Position numbers and translations under genes: made by a program
The notes under the pieces: model-generated
What the model saw: only the letters and a program-made list of their open reading frames with translations
What the model was told of the DNA's origin: nothing
Database searches by the model: none
Source of the DNA: an uncultured Hymenobacter sp.
Lineage (GTDB): Bacteria; Bacteroidota; Bacteroidia; Cytophagales; Hymenobacteraceae
Assembly (NCBI GenBank): GCA_937871705.1
Contig: CALMOO010000247.1
Span: forward strand, 8,404 to 14,731
DNA length: 6,328 nt
Direction: 5' to 3'
Shown: one piece after another, positions 1 through 5,620 of the stretch
Numbering within the stretch: position 1 is the first letter of the stretch
Layout of the letters: each line of letters begins with the position of its first letter

Positions 1-1
1 G

Positions 2-493
2 GCTTCTCTGCGGCCTGCGCCCAGTTGGCCGCGCCCGGCGCCGCGCCGCCTGCCGCGTTTGCTTGGCAGCTTGCTACGCCCTTTCGCGGGGCAAGAGCCG
101 AGCTTCTACCGGGCAGTGCTCGCGTGCTTGGTTATTGCCAGCACGCTCTGGATGCTACGAGCCCTCAGCAAGCCTAACCTGGCTGAGCTGAGCTACCCCG
201 TGCGCTGGCACTACAATGCGCGGCGCTACCACCCGGCGCGGCCCCTACCCCCCACCGTAGACGTAGTAGTGCGCGGGGTAGGCTGGCGGCTGCTCAGCCG
301 GGTGCTTGGCCTGAACCGGCCCCCCGCCGAGGTGCGCCTGCGCCTGCTCGATACGCCGCCCTTCCACTCACCGCTGCGGCCGCCCTTGCGCCGCGCCCTA
401 GGCACCGTGCGGCTGCAGGCGCTTCCCGCCGACTCGGCCACCTACTACCTGGTGCCGGGCGGCGATTCTTCCTCAAGCAAGAACGAGGAATAA
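2..493 (+). CDS. YbbR-like (CdaR family) membrane-anchored protein, 5'-partial, single YbbR unit
   Basis: The reading frame is open from the left edge of the window, so the true start is probably outside it. The only start-like codon seen inside is a TTG at 59. Numbering from that TTG, residues about 19-36 (core ACLVIASTLWML) form one membrane segment. An Arg/Pro-rich stretch precedes it and the sequence SKPNLAELSYPVRW follows. This matches the usual Bacteroidota YbbR layout: N-terminal anchor, a short Asn/Lys turn, then a beta-rich domain with a PLPPTVDVVVRGVGWRLL-type strand. Family members usually carry several YbbR units (about 300 residues or more in Bacteroidota). This one stops after one unit and ends in a polar Ser/Lys/Glu tail. 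In other phyla CdaR regulates the diadenylate cyclase CdaA; in Bacteroidota the role is poorly defined. It lies 49 bases upstream of coaE on the same strand, the usual neighbourhood for this gene. The family call is from recognised pattern and context; the function is not established. Confidence 0.7.
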   Translation, partial: ASLRPAPSWPRPAPRRLPRLLGSLLRPFAGQEPSFYRAVLACLVIASTLWMLRALSKPNLAELSYPVRWHYNARRYHPARPLPPTVDVVVRGVGWRLLSRVLGLNRPPAEVRLRLLDTPPFHSPLRPPLRRALGTVRLQALPADSATYYLVPGGDSSSSKNEE

Positions 494-526
494 GTCATTA
501 GCATCTGCGTAATGGCTTATTCCTCA
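484..526 (+). other. Strong hairpin over the ybbR-like stop codon, upstream of coaE
   Basis: Bases 485-500 can pair with 510-525: 16 base pairs with a single G-T wobble and a 9-base loop. The left arm contains the TAA stop of the upstream gene (491-493). The right arm ends 17 bases before the coaE ATG. No clean T-tract follows; the next bases are ACCGTTAATTAACTGTT, only loosely T-rich. It could be an attenuator or weak terminator, an mRNA-processing or stability element between two co-transcribed genes, or a remnant of a dispersed palindromic repeat. The pairing is read directly from the sequence; the role is inferred. Confidence 0.55.
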
Positions 527-542
527 CCGTTAATTAACTGTT

Positions 543-1139
543 ATGCTGCGCATTGGCATTACCGGGGGCATTGGTTCGGGTAAAAGTGTGGTCGCGCGCT
601 TATTTGCTGCGCTGGGCGTGCCAGTGTACGACTCCGATAGCCGGGCCAAGTGGGTAATGGCCCACGACGAAGTGCTGCGCGCGCAGCTGCAAGCTGCCTT
701 CGGACCAGCCGTCTATGATGCCGCTGGCCAGCTCAACCGTTCTTACCTGGCGCAGGTTGCGTTCAACGATGCTACGCAGTTGGCGCGGCTCAATGCCTTG
801 GTGCATCCGCGCGTAGGAGAAGATTTTGCAACTTGGACGGCGGCGCAGGTGGCCGCCGGCTACCCCTATCTACTTAAAGAAGCCGCCTTGCTTTACGAAT
901 CGGGGGCTTACCGCGGGCTCGACAGTATCATCACCGTGTTTGCGCCACCCGAAGTACGCATGGCCCGGGTGCTGCGCCGCGATGCCCACCGCGCGTCCGC
1001 CGATGTGCAAGCTATTATGGGCAAGCAGCTTAGCGAAGAAGAAAAGCTGCAGCGTGCCGAGTATGTGGTGTATAATGACGACTCGCAACTAGTACTACCC
1101 CAGGTGCTGGCGTTGGACGCTGCATTTCGGAAAGGGTAA
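543..1139 (+). CDS. coaE: Dephospho-CoA kinase (CoaE)
   Basis: This cytoplasmic enzyme phosphorylates the 3'-hydroxyl of the ribose of dephospho-CoA with ATP, the last step of coenzyme A synthesis. The 198-residue length is normal for the family (about 200). The P-loop GGIGSGKS is at residues 8-15 with Lys14 and Ser15 binding phosphate. It is followed by VYDSDSRAK (28-36), whose Asp32 matches the conserved acidic residue near the substrate. Further family blocks are LNALVHPRV, the LLKEAALLYESG strand-helix segment, the VFAPPEVRMARVLRRD lid region with its basic residues, and KQLSEEEKLQRAEYVVYND near the C-terminus. The ATG at 543 gives the usual N-terminus, with the P-loop starting at residue 8. 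No Shine-Dalgarno sequence is visible, as is common in Bacteroidota. It is probably co-transcribed with the YbbR-like gene 49 bases upstream, subject to the hairpin between them. It faces the GNAT gene convergently downstream. Confidence 0.97.
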   Translation: MLRIGITGGIGSGKSVVARLFAALGVPVYDSDSRAKWVMAHDEVLRAQLQAAFGPAVYDAAGQLNRSYLAQVAFNDATQLARLNALVHPRVGEDFATWTAAQVAAGYPYLLKEAALLYESGAYRGLDSIITVFAPPEVRMARVLRRDAHRASADVQAIMGKQLSEEEKLQRAEYVVYNDDSQLVLPQVLALDAAFRKG

Positions 1140-1144
1140 TGCAA

Positions 1145-1211
1145 GTAATGGGCAATTGAGAGTACTGCTAGGGTGAAAGCGTAGAACATCATTACTCCTA
1201 TTACCCATTGC
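1145..1211. terminator. Imperfect inverted repeat in the coaE/GNAT convergent junction, possible bidirectional terminator
   Basis: Bases 1145-1156 (GTAATGGGCAAT) pair with 1200-1211 (ATTACCCATTGC), with one wobble and one mismatch. A second short stem, 1160-1164 with 1193-1197, can form inside and leaves a 28-base loop. It sits between the two convergent stop codons (coaE ends at 1139, the minus-strand gene ends at 1221), where a shared terminator is expected. There is no good T-tract on either strand, so a terminator role is only plausible. The right arm reads as near-copies of a 7-base unit (ATTACTC, ATTACCC, ATTGCCC), which suggests a repeat-derived palindrome. Confidence 0.4.
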
Positions 1212-1220
1212 CCGCACTCC

Positions 1221-2393
1221 TCACCGAATAATTGGGTAGCGATCGAAAGGCCGGTCGACAAAGAGCTTACGGTAAGTAGCGTGGGTCTTGATGATTTTGG
1301 CCCCAATGCTGCGCGTAACGACGAGCATGCGCGGGTTAAAATCGCCAATCCAGTTCATTTCAATGTTGGCATAGCCGCCCTCGATAAATAGATACTGGGT
1401 AGCAAGCGTGAGGGCATTTTCCACACCTTTGCCTTGGTGTTCAGGTACTACGCCATAGATAATGCCCAGTATTTTCTTGTCGGGTCGGCGCATGTAGCGC
1501 CATTGCTCCCACAAAAAGCGCAGCTTGCCCACCAAATCCAGCGTGTGGCCCACGCGCTTAAAAATCTGGTTTAGCTCGGGCAGGTTCAGGAAGAAAGCCA
1601 CCGGCTCATTGTTGTAGTAAGCGAAGCCCAGCAAACGCTCATCGAGCACGGGCTTCATCTCGCGCACTAAGGTGCGGGCCTGGTCCATAGTCATGGGCTT
1701 CACGCCTGCGTGCTTGCCCCAGGCCAGGTTGTAGACGTGGTGAAAGTCCTGAGCCAGCTTCTCGGGCTCAGCCTTGCGGGCATGGGTAAAGACGTAGCCC
1801 GCCGCCGTCAGCTCTGTCAGTTTCTTCTCGAAGCTAGGATGCAGCTGCTGCAATACCGGCCGGTAGCAGGTATACTGTTTGAAATAAAGCTGAAAACCAT
1901 AACTTTCGAGTAGCGCCTGATAATAAGCTGGCTGCCAGAACATGCCATAGTTAGGCTCGTGCTCAAAGCCATCGATAAGCACGCCCCAAAACCGGTCGCG
2001 GTCGCCGAAGTTGATGGGGCCATCCACGGCTAGCATGCCGCGCGTTCGGAGCCACTGGCAGGCCACATCAAGTAGTTCATTGGCCGTGGCTTGGTCATTG
2101 ATGCACTCAAAAAAGCCTACCCCCCCCGTCGGCAGCGAAGGGTCGGTGGCCGTCGAAGTCAGCTGGTTGATAAAGGCGGCAATGCGGCCGATAACCAAAC
2201 CATTACCATCCGTGAGCAGCCAGCGTATAGCCTGGCCGCCCGCCGCAAACAGCGCATTTTTAGCCGGGTCGAACACAGCTTCCAGCTCATTGTCGAGCGG
2301 CGCTATGTGCACGGGCACGGCCTGGTGCAGGCGGCGCGGCAGGTCATAGAATTGTTGCCGATGAGCGGCGGAGAGAACTTCAAGCAGGGGCAT
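1221..2393 (-). CDS. YghO-like GNAT-fold acyltransferase
   Basis: A 390-residue soluble protein resembling the YghO-like branch of the GNAT superfamily, whose substrates are unknown. Two regions support this. The N-terminal half has GVGFFECINDQATANELL (91-108) and then DGPINFGDRDRFWGVLIDGF (124-143), like the family pattern GPxN...GxLxDGF followed by a P-x-Y-Y segment and YGF. The C-terminal half holds the acyl-CoA site: IIYGVVPEHQGKGVENAL, with Q-G-K-G at 320-323 in the motif A position, followed by NIEMNWIGDFNPRM and SIGAK. The usual last Gly or Ala of motif A (QxxGxG/A) is Glu325 here. The ATG at 2393 is chosen because it begins a family-like N-terminus; no clear Shine-Dalgarno precedes it. 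It follows the glycosyltransferase gene by 33 bases on the same strand, so the two are probably co-transcribed. It could acylate a sugar, an amine or an envelope precursor, but nothing in the sequence identifies the substrate. Confidence 0.85.
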   Translation of the reverse strand: MPLLEVLSAAHRQQFYDLPRRLHQAVPVHIAPLDNELEAVFDPAKNALFAAGGQAIRWLLTDGNGLVIGRIAAFINQLTSTATDPSLPTGGVGFFECINDQATANELLDVACQWLRTRGMLAVDGPINFGDRDRFWGVLIDGFEHEPNYGMFWQPAYYQALLESYGFQLYFKQYTCYRPVLQQLHPSFEKKLTELTAAGYVFTHARKAEPEKLAQDFHHVYNLAWGKHAGVKPMTMDQARTLVREMKPVLDERLLGFAYYNNEPVAFFLNLPELNQIFKRVGHTLDLVGKLRFLWEQWRYMRRPDKKILGIIYGVVPEHQGKGVENALTLATQYLFIEGGYANIEMNWIGDFNPRMLVVTRSIGAKIIKTHATYRKLFVDRPFDRYPIIR

Positions 2394-2426
2394 TTGGCAA
2401 AATTACTTCGGCGGCAGCGGCCAAGA

Positions 2427-4139
2427 TTAGGGAACATGCCCGATGGGCTTAGGCGGCAGCGGCCGGCTCAAGAAATCGCGCCGAAAGATGGAGAGCGCCT
2501 TGATGCCCCCACCGGGCCGGTAAGCCAGCACCTCTGGGCCAAGGTCCTGGGGGTAGGGCGCTCTGTCCCAGCGATAGGCAGTAAGGTAATAGCGAGCTTG
2601 CGAACCATCATCGACAATCTTAATGCGTTGCCTTTGTGCTGGCGTCAGAATAGTCCAGTTAACATAAATAATGCTCTGCTGCGGGCCAGTCACCGTTATC
2701 ACCGGGGCTGGGTCGTGGCGGAGCAGCCACTCCAAGCCATAACGGTAACTTGCTCCCCAATAGTCACGCTCAAATAAGCGCTCGGCTGTAGAATTAGGTA
2801 AAAAGCTAAAATACACTTGCTGGTTGGGGTAAGCCTGGGCAATAAACCACCCGGTGCGGCCCGTCTCCAGGGCAAAAAGCACTAGCACCAGGCCAGCCAA
2901 CCAGCGGAGCCCAGCGCTAACTGGTGGTTCGGACGCCTGCCACGTTCGGGTCAGCACCTGCAGGCCTCGCAACGTCAGCAGCAGCAGCGCCGGGTAAATA
3001 AAGTACACATGGCGCCAACCATCATAAACTACCGATTTGTCAATGATAACCAGCGCTAACGGCCCTAATAGCCAGCCAGCAAACAGCAGGTCGAGCCAGT
3101 CGCCTGACTGGCGCAAGGCCGCTGCACCCCGCCTAATCAGCGTGCGCACCTCGTTTGCGATTCCGAGCAGCAAAAGCCCCAGGTAAGGGAGAGGGGTAGT
3201 AATACCAATCCAAACTGGTAGGTAGTGCCAAGGCAGCCGAGAAGCCGGCACTTGTTGGCCAAAATAGCGCACCGTACCTGGCCAGGGGTAGTGTCGACTC
3301 GTATTCAGGGCATCTAGCAGCCGGGCAACTGGGGCAGCCCACAGATAAGGCCAGCCTACCACGGTAACTAGCAAGGCTACGCCAGCATAGAGGCTGAACA
3401 GCTTCAAGCGCTTGGCTGCTGAAGCAGTGACCAGTGGCTGCCCAGCCGCCGGAGGTGCCCAAGGCTGGGTTGCTAGTGCTAGTAGAGTGAAGGCTACTAA
3501 AAAAACCAAACCACCAGGACGCACATCCATGGCCAAGCCCGTGGCTAAGCCGTGTACTACAGCTTTGCCCACAGTAGGCCACTGCACCAATCGCACCAAG
3601 GTGAGCATGGCTAGTGTAAAAGCTGCCATGAACACAATGTCCTGCCCGTTGTAAAAGGCCTCAGCAAAAAAGCGAGGCGACAGCACCAGCATAGCCGCGC
3701 ACAACAGTGGCAGCCATTGGGCTTGCGGGTAGCGTATTCGGGCCAATTTGTATAAGGCCACAACTCCTCCCACAAACACCACAAATATCATTAAGTGTCG
3801 CAAGATGTAGTAGCCATGCGGGTCGCCAGGATATAATAGCCCGCCAAGAGCCGCCGCCGGTATCTCAAAAATGGCTCCGTGGTCGTAGCTGGGCCACGGA
3901 GCTGTAGGATGCAACAGCGGGTCGGCGGGTAGTAGACGATGCTGCCATGCCGAAGGCAGCAGAAACTCCACCATGAAACTGATATTTACCGACCCGTTGT
4001 AGTGGTAGCTGAATTCATCCCAGCTTAAACCATATCCTTGGTAAAGTAGAACACCTAGCAACAGTAATATTATAAGCAGAGTAGGCGCTACTAACCGCTG
4101 CCAAGTTGGACGGGCTAGTTTGGGAAAAGAACTCATCAT
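2427..4139 (-). CDS. ArnT/PMT-type (family 39-like) membrane glycosyltransferase
   Basis: A 570-residue polytopic protein of the GT-C fold. Such enzymes move a sugar from a polyprenyl-phosphate carrier to a lipid, glycan or protein on the outer face of the cytoplasmic membrane. The first membrane segment is at about 17-35. It is followed by GLSWDEFSYHY, whose Asp41-Glu42 pair lies in the first extracytoplasmic loop, where this fold carries its catalytic acidic residue. About ten further hydrophobic segments follow to residue 433. YDGWRHVYFIYP (372-383) and FERDYWGASYR (456-466) are blocks I associate with bacterial members. The last 130 or so residues form a soluble C-terminal domain. There are two adjacent ATG codons (4139 and 4136), so the start is uncertain by one residue. 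No convincing Bacteroidota-type promoter was found upstream. It heads a likely two-gene unit with the GNAT gene. Donor and acceptor are not predictable. Confidence 0.88.
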   Translation of the reverse strand: MMSSFPKLARPTWQRLVAPTLLIILLLLGVLLYQGYGLSWDEFSYHYNGSVNISFMVEFLLPSAWQHRLLPADPLLHPTAPWPSYDHGAIFEIPAAALGGLLYPGDPHGYYILRHLMIFVVFVGGVVALYKLARIRYPQAQWLPLLCAAMLVLSPRFFAEAFYNGQDIVFMAAFTLAMLTLVRLVQWPTVGKAVVHGLATGLAMDVRPGGLVFLVAFTLLALATQPWAPPAAGQPLVTASAAKRLKLFSLYAGVALLVTVVGWPYLWAAPVARLLDALNTSRHYPWPGTVRYFGQQVPASRLPWHYLPVWIGITTPLPYLGLLLLGIANEVRTLIRRGAAALRQSGDWLDLLFAGWLLGPLALVIIDKSVVYDGWRHVYFIYPALLLLTLRGLQVLTRTWQASEPPVSAGLRWLAGLVLVLFALETGRTGWFIAQAYPNQQVYFSFLPNSTAERLFERDYWGASYRYGLEWLLRHDPAPVITVTGPQQSIIYVNWTILTPAQRQRIKIVDDGSQARYYLTAYRWDRAPYPQDLGPEVLAYRPGGGIKALSIFRRDFLSRPLPPKPIGHVP

Positions 4140-4287
4140 AAGTTTAAAGAAAGCAAATTGACGTTTCGATGGCTAAGCCAGGTAGTCGAAAGTATTTGCT
4201 ATTCATCCCTTGAGATAGCGCGCTACTACTGCAACGTCTTATAAAGCCGTAGGCACCACAGTGGGCACGGGCACTAGGCCAAAAGCA
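4140..4287. other. Intergenic stretch between glycosyltransferase gene and tRNA-Val terminator
   Basis: No gene is seen here. It is the leader of the minus-strand glycosyltransferase gene and so should hold its promoter. The best candidates on the minus strand, TACTTTCG and TCAATTTG, each differ from TAnnTTTG at one position and lack a properly spaced upstream TTG. A 10-base perfect palindrome TAGCGCGCTA lies at 4216-4225, about 80 bases before the start codon. It might be an operator half-pair, but it is short enough to be chance. Confidence 0.4.
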
Positions 4288-4323
4288 AAACAGCCACTCA
4301 GTATTGCTACTAAGTGGCTGTTT
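4288..4323 (-). terminator. Intrinsic terminator downstream of tRNA-Val
   Basis: Bases 4288-4298 pair perfectly with 4313-4323 (11 base pairs, core CAGCCACT/AGTGGCTG). After one mismatch, 4300-4303 pair with 4308-4311 around a TTGC loop. Read on the minus strand, the hairpin begins 7 bases after the tRNA 3' end and is followed by TTTTGCTTTT. That is the layout of a factor-independent terminator. It should separate the tRNA transcript from the glycosyltransferase gene further downstream on the same strand. Confidence 0.8.
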
Positions 4324-4330
4324 ATCAACG

Positions 4331-4405
4331 TGGGAGATACTGGGTTCGAACCAGTGACCCTCTGCTTGTAAGGCAGATGCTCTGAACCAGCTGAGCTAAT
4401 CTCCC
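4331..4405 (-). tRNA. tRNA-Val (anticodon TAC)
   Basis: The 75-base minus-strand sequence folds into a full cloverleaf. The acceptor stem is GGGAGAT with ATCTCCC, and the discriminator base is A. The D-arm contains GCTCAGCTGGTTCAGAGC. The anticodon stem TCTGC/GCAGA encloses the loop CTTACAA, which gives anticodon TAC, reading GTA (valine). The variable loop is GGGTC, and the T-arm ACTGG-TTCGAAC-CCAGT is canonical. The CCA end is not encoded (CGT follows the discriminator), so it must be added by the tRNA nucleotidyltransferase. It stands as a single gene with its own promoter and terminator. Confidence 0.97.
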
Positions 4406-4430
4406 TAAGTGTTATTCCCGTTTGGGAGTA

Positions 4431-4461
4431 CAAAGATGCGGGAATTTTTTGTAAGGACCAA
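4431..4461 (-). promoter_or_regulatory. Bacteroidota-type promoter for tRNA-Val
   Basis: On the minus strand a TTG (complement of 4459-4461) is followed after 20 bases by CATCTTTG (complement of 4431-4438). The Bacteroidota primary sigma factor recognises TTTG near -33 and TAnnTTTG near -7. The match is complete except for the first T of the -7 box. Transcription would start near 4425, about 20 bases before the mature tRNA 5' end at 4405. Confidence 0.6.
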
Positions 4462-4607
4462 GCTTCTCCCTGAATAAAATGTGCATTATCGTATTTTCAA
4501 GGCGCTAAGCAGGGTAAGGTTTTAGTTCTCAGGCACAAATTTTTTAGCGTTAAGCGACCAAGTAATAATTAAGCGCAACGCAAAGTAGACATAACCGTTA
4601 GGTTCTA
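4462..4607. other. Gene-free stretch upstream of the TerB-like gene
   Basis: No protein or RNA gene is seen. The stretch is AT-richer than the coding regions and should contain the plus-strand promoter of the TerB-like gene. I found no plus-strand TAnnTTTG box with fewer than two mismatches that also has a spaced TTG, so the promoter is not located. Confidence 0.4.
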
Positions 4608-4630
4608 GCCAGGTGCGCTGCGTGCCTGGC
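4608..4630 (+). promoter_or_regulatory. Compact hairpin in the leader of the TerB-like gene
   Basis: GCCAGGTGCG can pair with CGTGCCTGGC across the triloop CTG: ten base pairs, two of them G-T wobbles. It ends 26 bases before the ATG at 4657. It is followed by a pyrimidine-rich leader (CATCTTCTCTTTCACTTTTA), so it could be an untranslated-leader structure affecting translation or stability, or an attenuator-like terminator. No evidence separates these options. Confidence 0.4.
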
Positions 4631-4656
4631 CATCTTCTCTTTCACTTTTATTGTTC

Positions 4657-5532
4657 ATGGAAACTCAACTCCTCCAGAATTACTCCGAAGCCGAAAAAAC
4701 GGCTTACCTCAGCGCCATTGCCTCATTAGCTACGGCCGACCGCCAAGCCTCAGCTCCTGAAACCGAATTCTTGCAGCATTTAGCGCAGCAAGCTGGCTTA
4801 TCAGCTGGCTCGGCCCAGCAGGTCCTGGCCGCTGCACAAGATTCGACCAATCAAAGTATTCAACAAAATCTTGACCAGCTGAAAAGCAGCGACTTGCGGT
4901 TTTCGCTCATCACCGACCTTATTAGTTTTGCTCGCGCCGACGGCGCTTACTCTAATAACGAGGAGGCAATGGTCAGCAAAATGGCCGAATACCTAGGTAT
5001 AAACCCCACGCAAAAAGCAACGTTGGAAAATGTAGTTGACCAGGCTGCCAATGTGCCGCACGATGCGCAAGACCCCGCTAAGCAAGGCTTTTTGAGCGGC
5101 CTTGGCGATAAGCTTAGCAACGTAGGCATTCCAAAAAGTGCCTTGTTAACCGGCTTGATGGGGGTAGTAGCGCCCATGGTGATTTCGCGCGTTATGAGTG
5201 GTGGCGGCCAAAACCAGGGGCAGCCGAGCAGCACAATGGGCGGTATGCTTGGTGGCCTACTCGGTGGCCAAGGCGGCGGCGGCAGCAGCATGGGAGGCTT
5301 GCTTGGCGGCCTATTAGGGGGCGGCCTGCTCAGCGGAGTGCTAGGTGGCGGCAACAATGCGGCGAGTAGCTATCCGCAGCAGGGCTCGCTGGGCGGCAGT
5401 GGCTTAGGCTCTATCATGTCGGTGCTGGGTGGCCTAGGTGGGCAGCCCAATTCGCAGCCCGCCAGTGCGGGTGGGGGCGGACTATTTGGTAGCGGTATGG
5501 GCGGCCTGCTAGGCGGCTTGTTCGGGCGCTAA
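4657..5532 (+). CDS. TerB-like domain protein with Gly/Leu-rich C-terminal tail
   Basis: The frame extends to a TTG at 4651, but the ATG at 4657 (METQLLQNYSEAEK) is the more likely start, giving 291 residues. Residues about 10-130 are helical and resemble TerB, a domain from tellurite-resistance and membrane-stress proteins that carries acidic metal-binding positions. Two matching units are visible: ATADRQASAPETEFLQHLA (D28, E35) and ARADGAYSNNEEAMVSKMA (D95, E102), each with Asp and Glu seven apart. Residues 144-181 contain a hydrophobic, possibly membrane-associating helix (LLTGLMGVVAPMVISRVM). Residues 182-290 are low-complexity, dominated by GGLLGG, GGMLGG and GGLFG units with Gln/Asn/Ser linkers. 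The tail recalls YidB/DUF937-like Gly-rich proteins. YebE (DUF533) pairs a hydrophobic Gly-rich part with TerB in the opposite order. There is no signal peptide. The gene stands alone, with a leader hairpin before it and a strong terminator after it. Function is unknown; an envelope or membrane-stress role is a guess. Confidence 0.8.
   Translation: METQLLQNYSEAEKTAYLSAIASLATADRQASAPETEFLQHLAQQAGLSAGSAQQVLAAAQDSTNQSIQQNLDQLKSSDLRFSLITDLISFARADGAYSNNEEAMVSKMAEYLGINPTQKATLENVVDQAANVPHDAQDPAKQGFLSGLGDKLSNVGIPKSALLTGLMGVVAPMVISRVMSGGGQNQGQPSSTMGGMLGGLLGGQGGGGSSMGGLLGGLLGGGLLSGVLGGGNNAASSYPQQGSLGGSGLGSIMSVLGGLGGQPNSQPASAGGGGLFGSGMGGLLGGLFGR
5215..5528 (+). repeat. Low-complexity Gly/Leu-coding repeat region
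   Basis: This part of the TerB-like gene is built from imperfect repeats coding for GG(L/M)LGG, seen at residues 195-204, 213-222, 227-232, 258-262 and 282-290, with Ser/Gln/Asn-rich spacers. Codons vary between copies (GGCGGC, GGTGGC, GGGGGC), so the repetition is mainly at the protein level and not a recent DNA tandem duplication. Confidence 0.7.
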
Positions 5533-5536
5533 GCAG

Positions 5537-5618
5537 TGCCCTACCCCCATTAAAAAGCCAACCGGCGACTGCTCAAAATAGAGCGGCTGCCGGTTGGCTT
5601 TTTAATGGGGGTAGGGCA
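5537..5618. terminator. Bidirectional intrinsic terminator in a perfect 30-bp inverted repeat
   Basis: Bases 5537-5566 are the exact reverse complement of 5589-5618. The 22-base centre pairs further (5571-5574 with 5581-5584, plus flanking C-G and wobble pairs) around an AAAATA loop. The inner part has the classic two-way terminator form: AAAAAGCCAACCGGC on the left and GCCGGTTGGCTTTTT on the right, so each strand gets a GC stem and a T5 run. An outer 15-bp arm (TGCCCTACCCCCATT) extends the stem well beyond what termination needs. It fills the gap between the stop codons of the TerB-like gene (5532) and the minus-strand MscS gene (5621), ending 2 bases from the latter. Confidence 0.93.
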
Positions 5619-5620
5619 TT

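Noticed and set aside
908..1348. A 146-codon minus-strand frame overlapping coaE and the GNAT 3' end
   Set aside because: It overlaps CoaE catalytic segments in antisense and shows no protein-family features.
2091..2777. A 228-codon plus-strand frame across the GNAT/glycosyltransferase junction
   Set aside because: It is antisense to two well-supported genes, has no recognisable domain, and its composition fits a shadow of GC-rich coding sequence.
4140..4240. Promoter for the glycosyltransferase gene (TACTTTCG or TCAATTTG on the minus strand)
   Set aside because: Each is one base off the -7 consensus and neither has a TTG at the right distance upstream.
4331..4405. tRNA-Val as an integration site for a mobile element
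   Set aside because: No second copy of the tRNA 3' end and no integrase gene are visible in the window.
4239..4433. A 64-codon minus-strand frame
   Set aside because: It reads straight through tRNA-Val; its peptide (EHLPYKQRVTGSNPVSP) is the familiar artefact of translating a tRNA.
4947..5357. A Pro-rich 136-codon minus-strand frame
   Set aside because: It is the antisense image of the Gly-rich repeat: reversed GGC/GGT codons give Pro and Ser.
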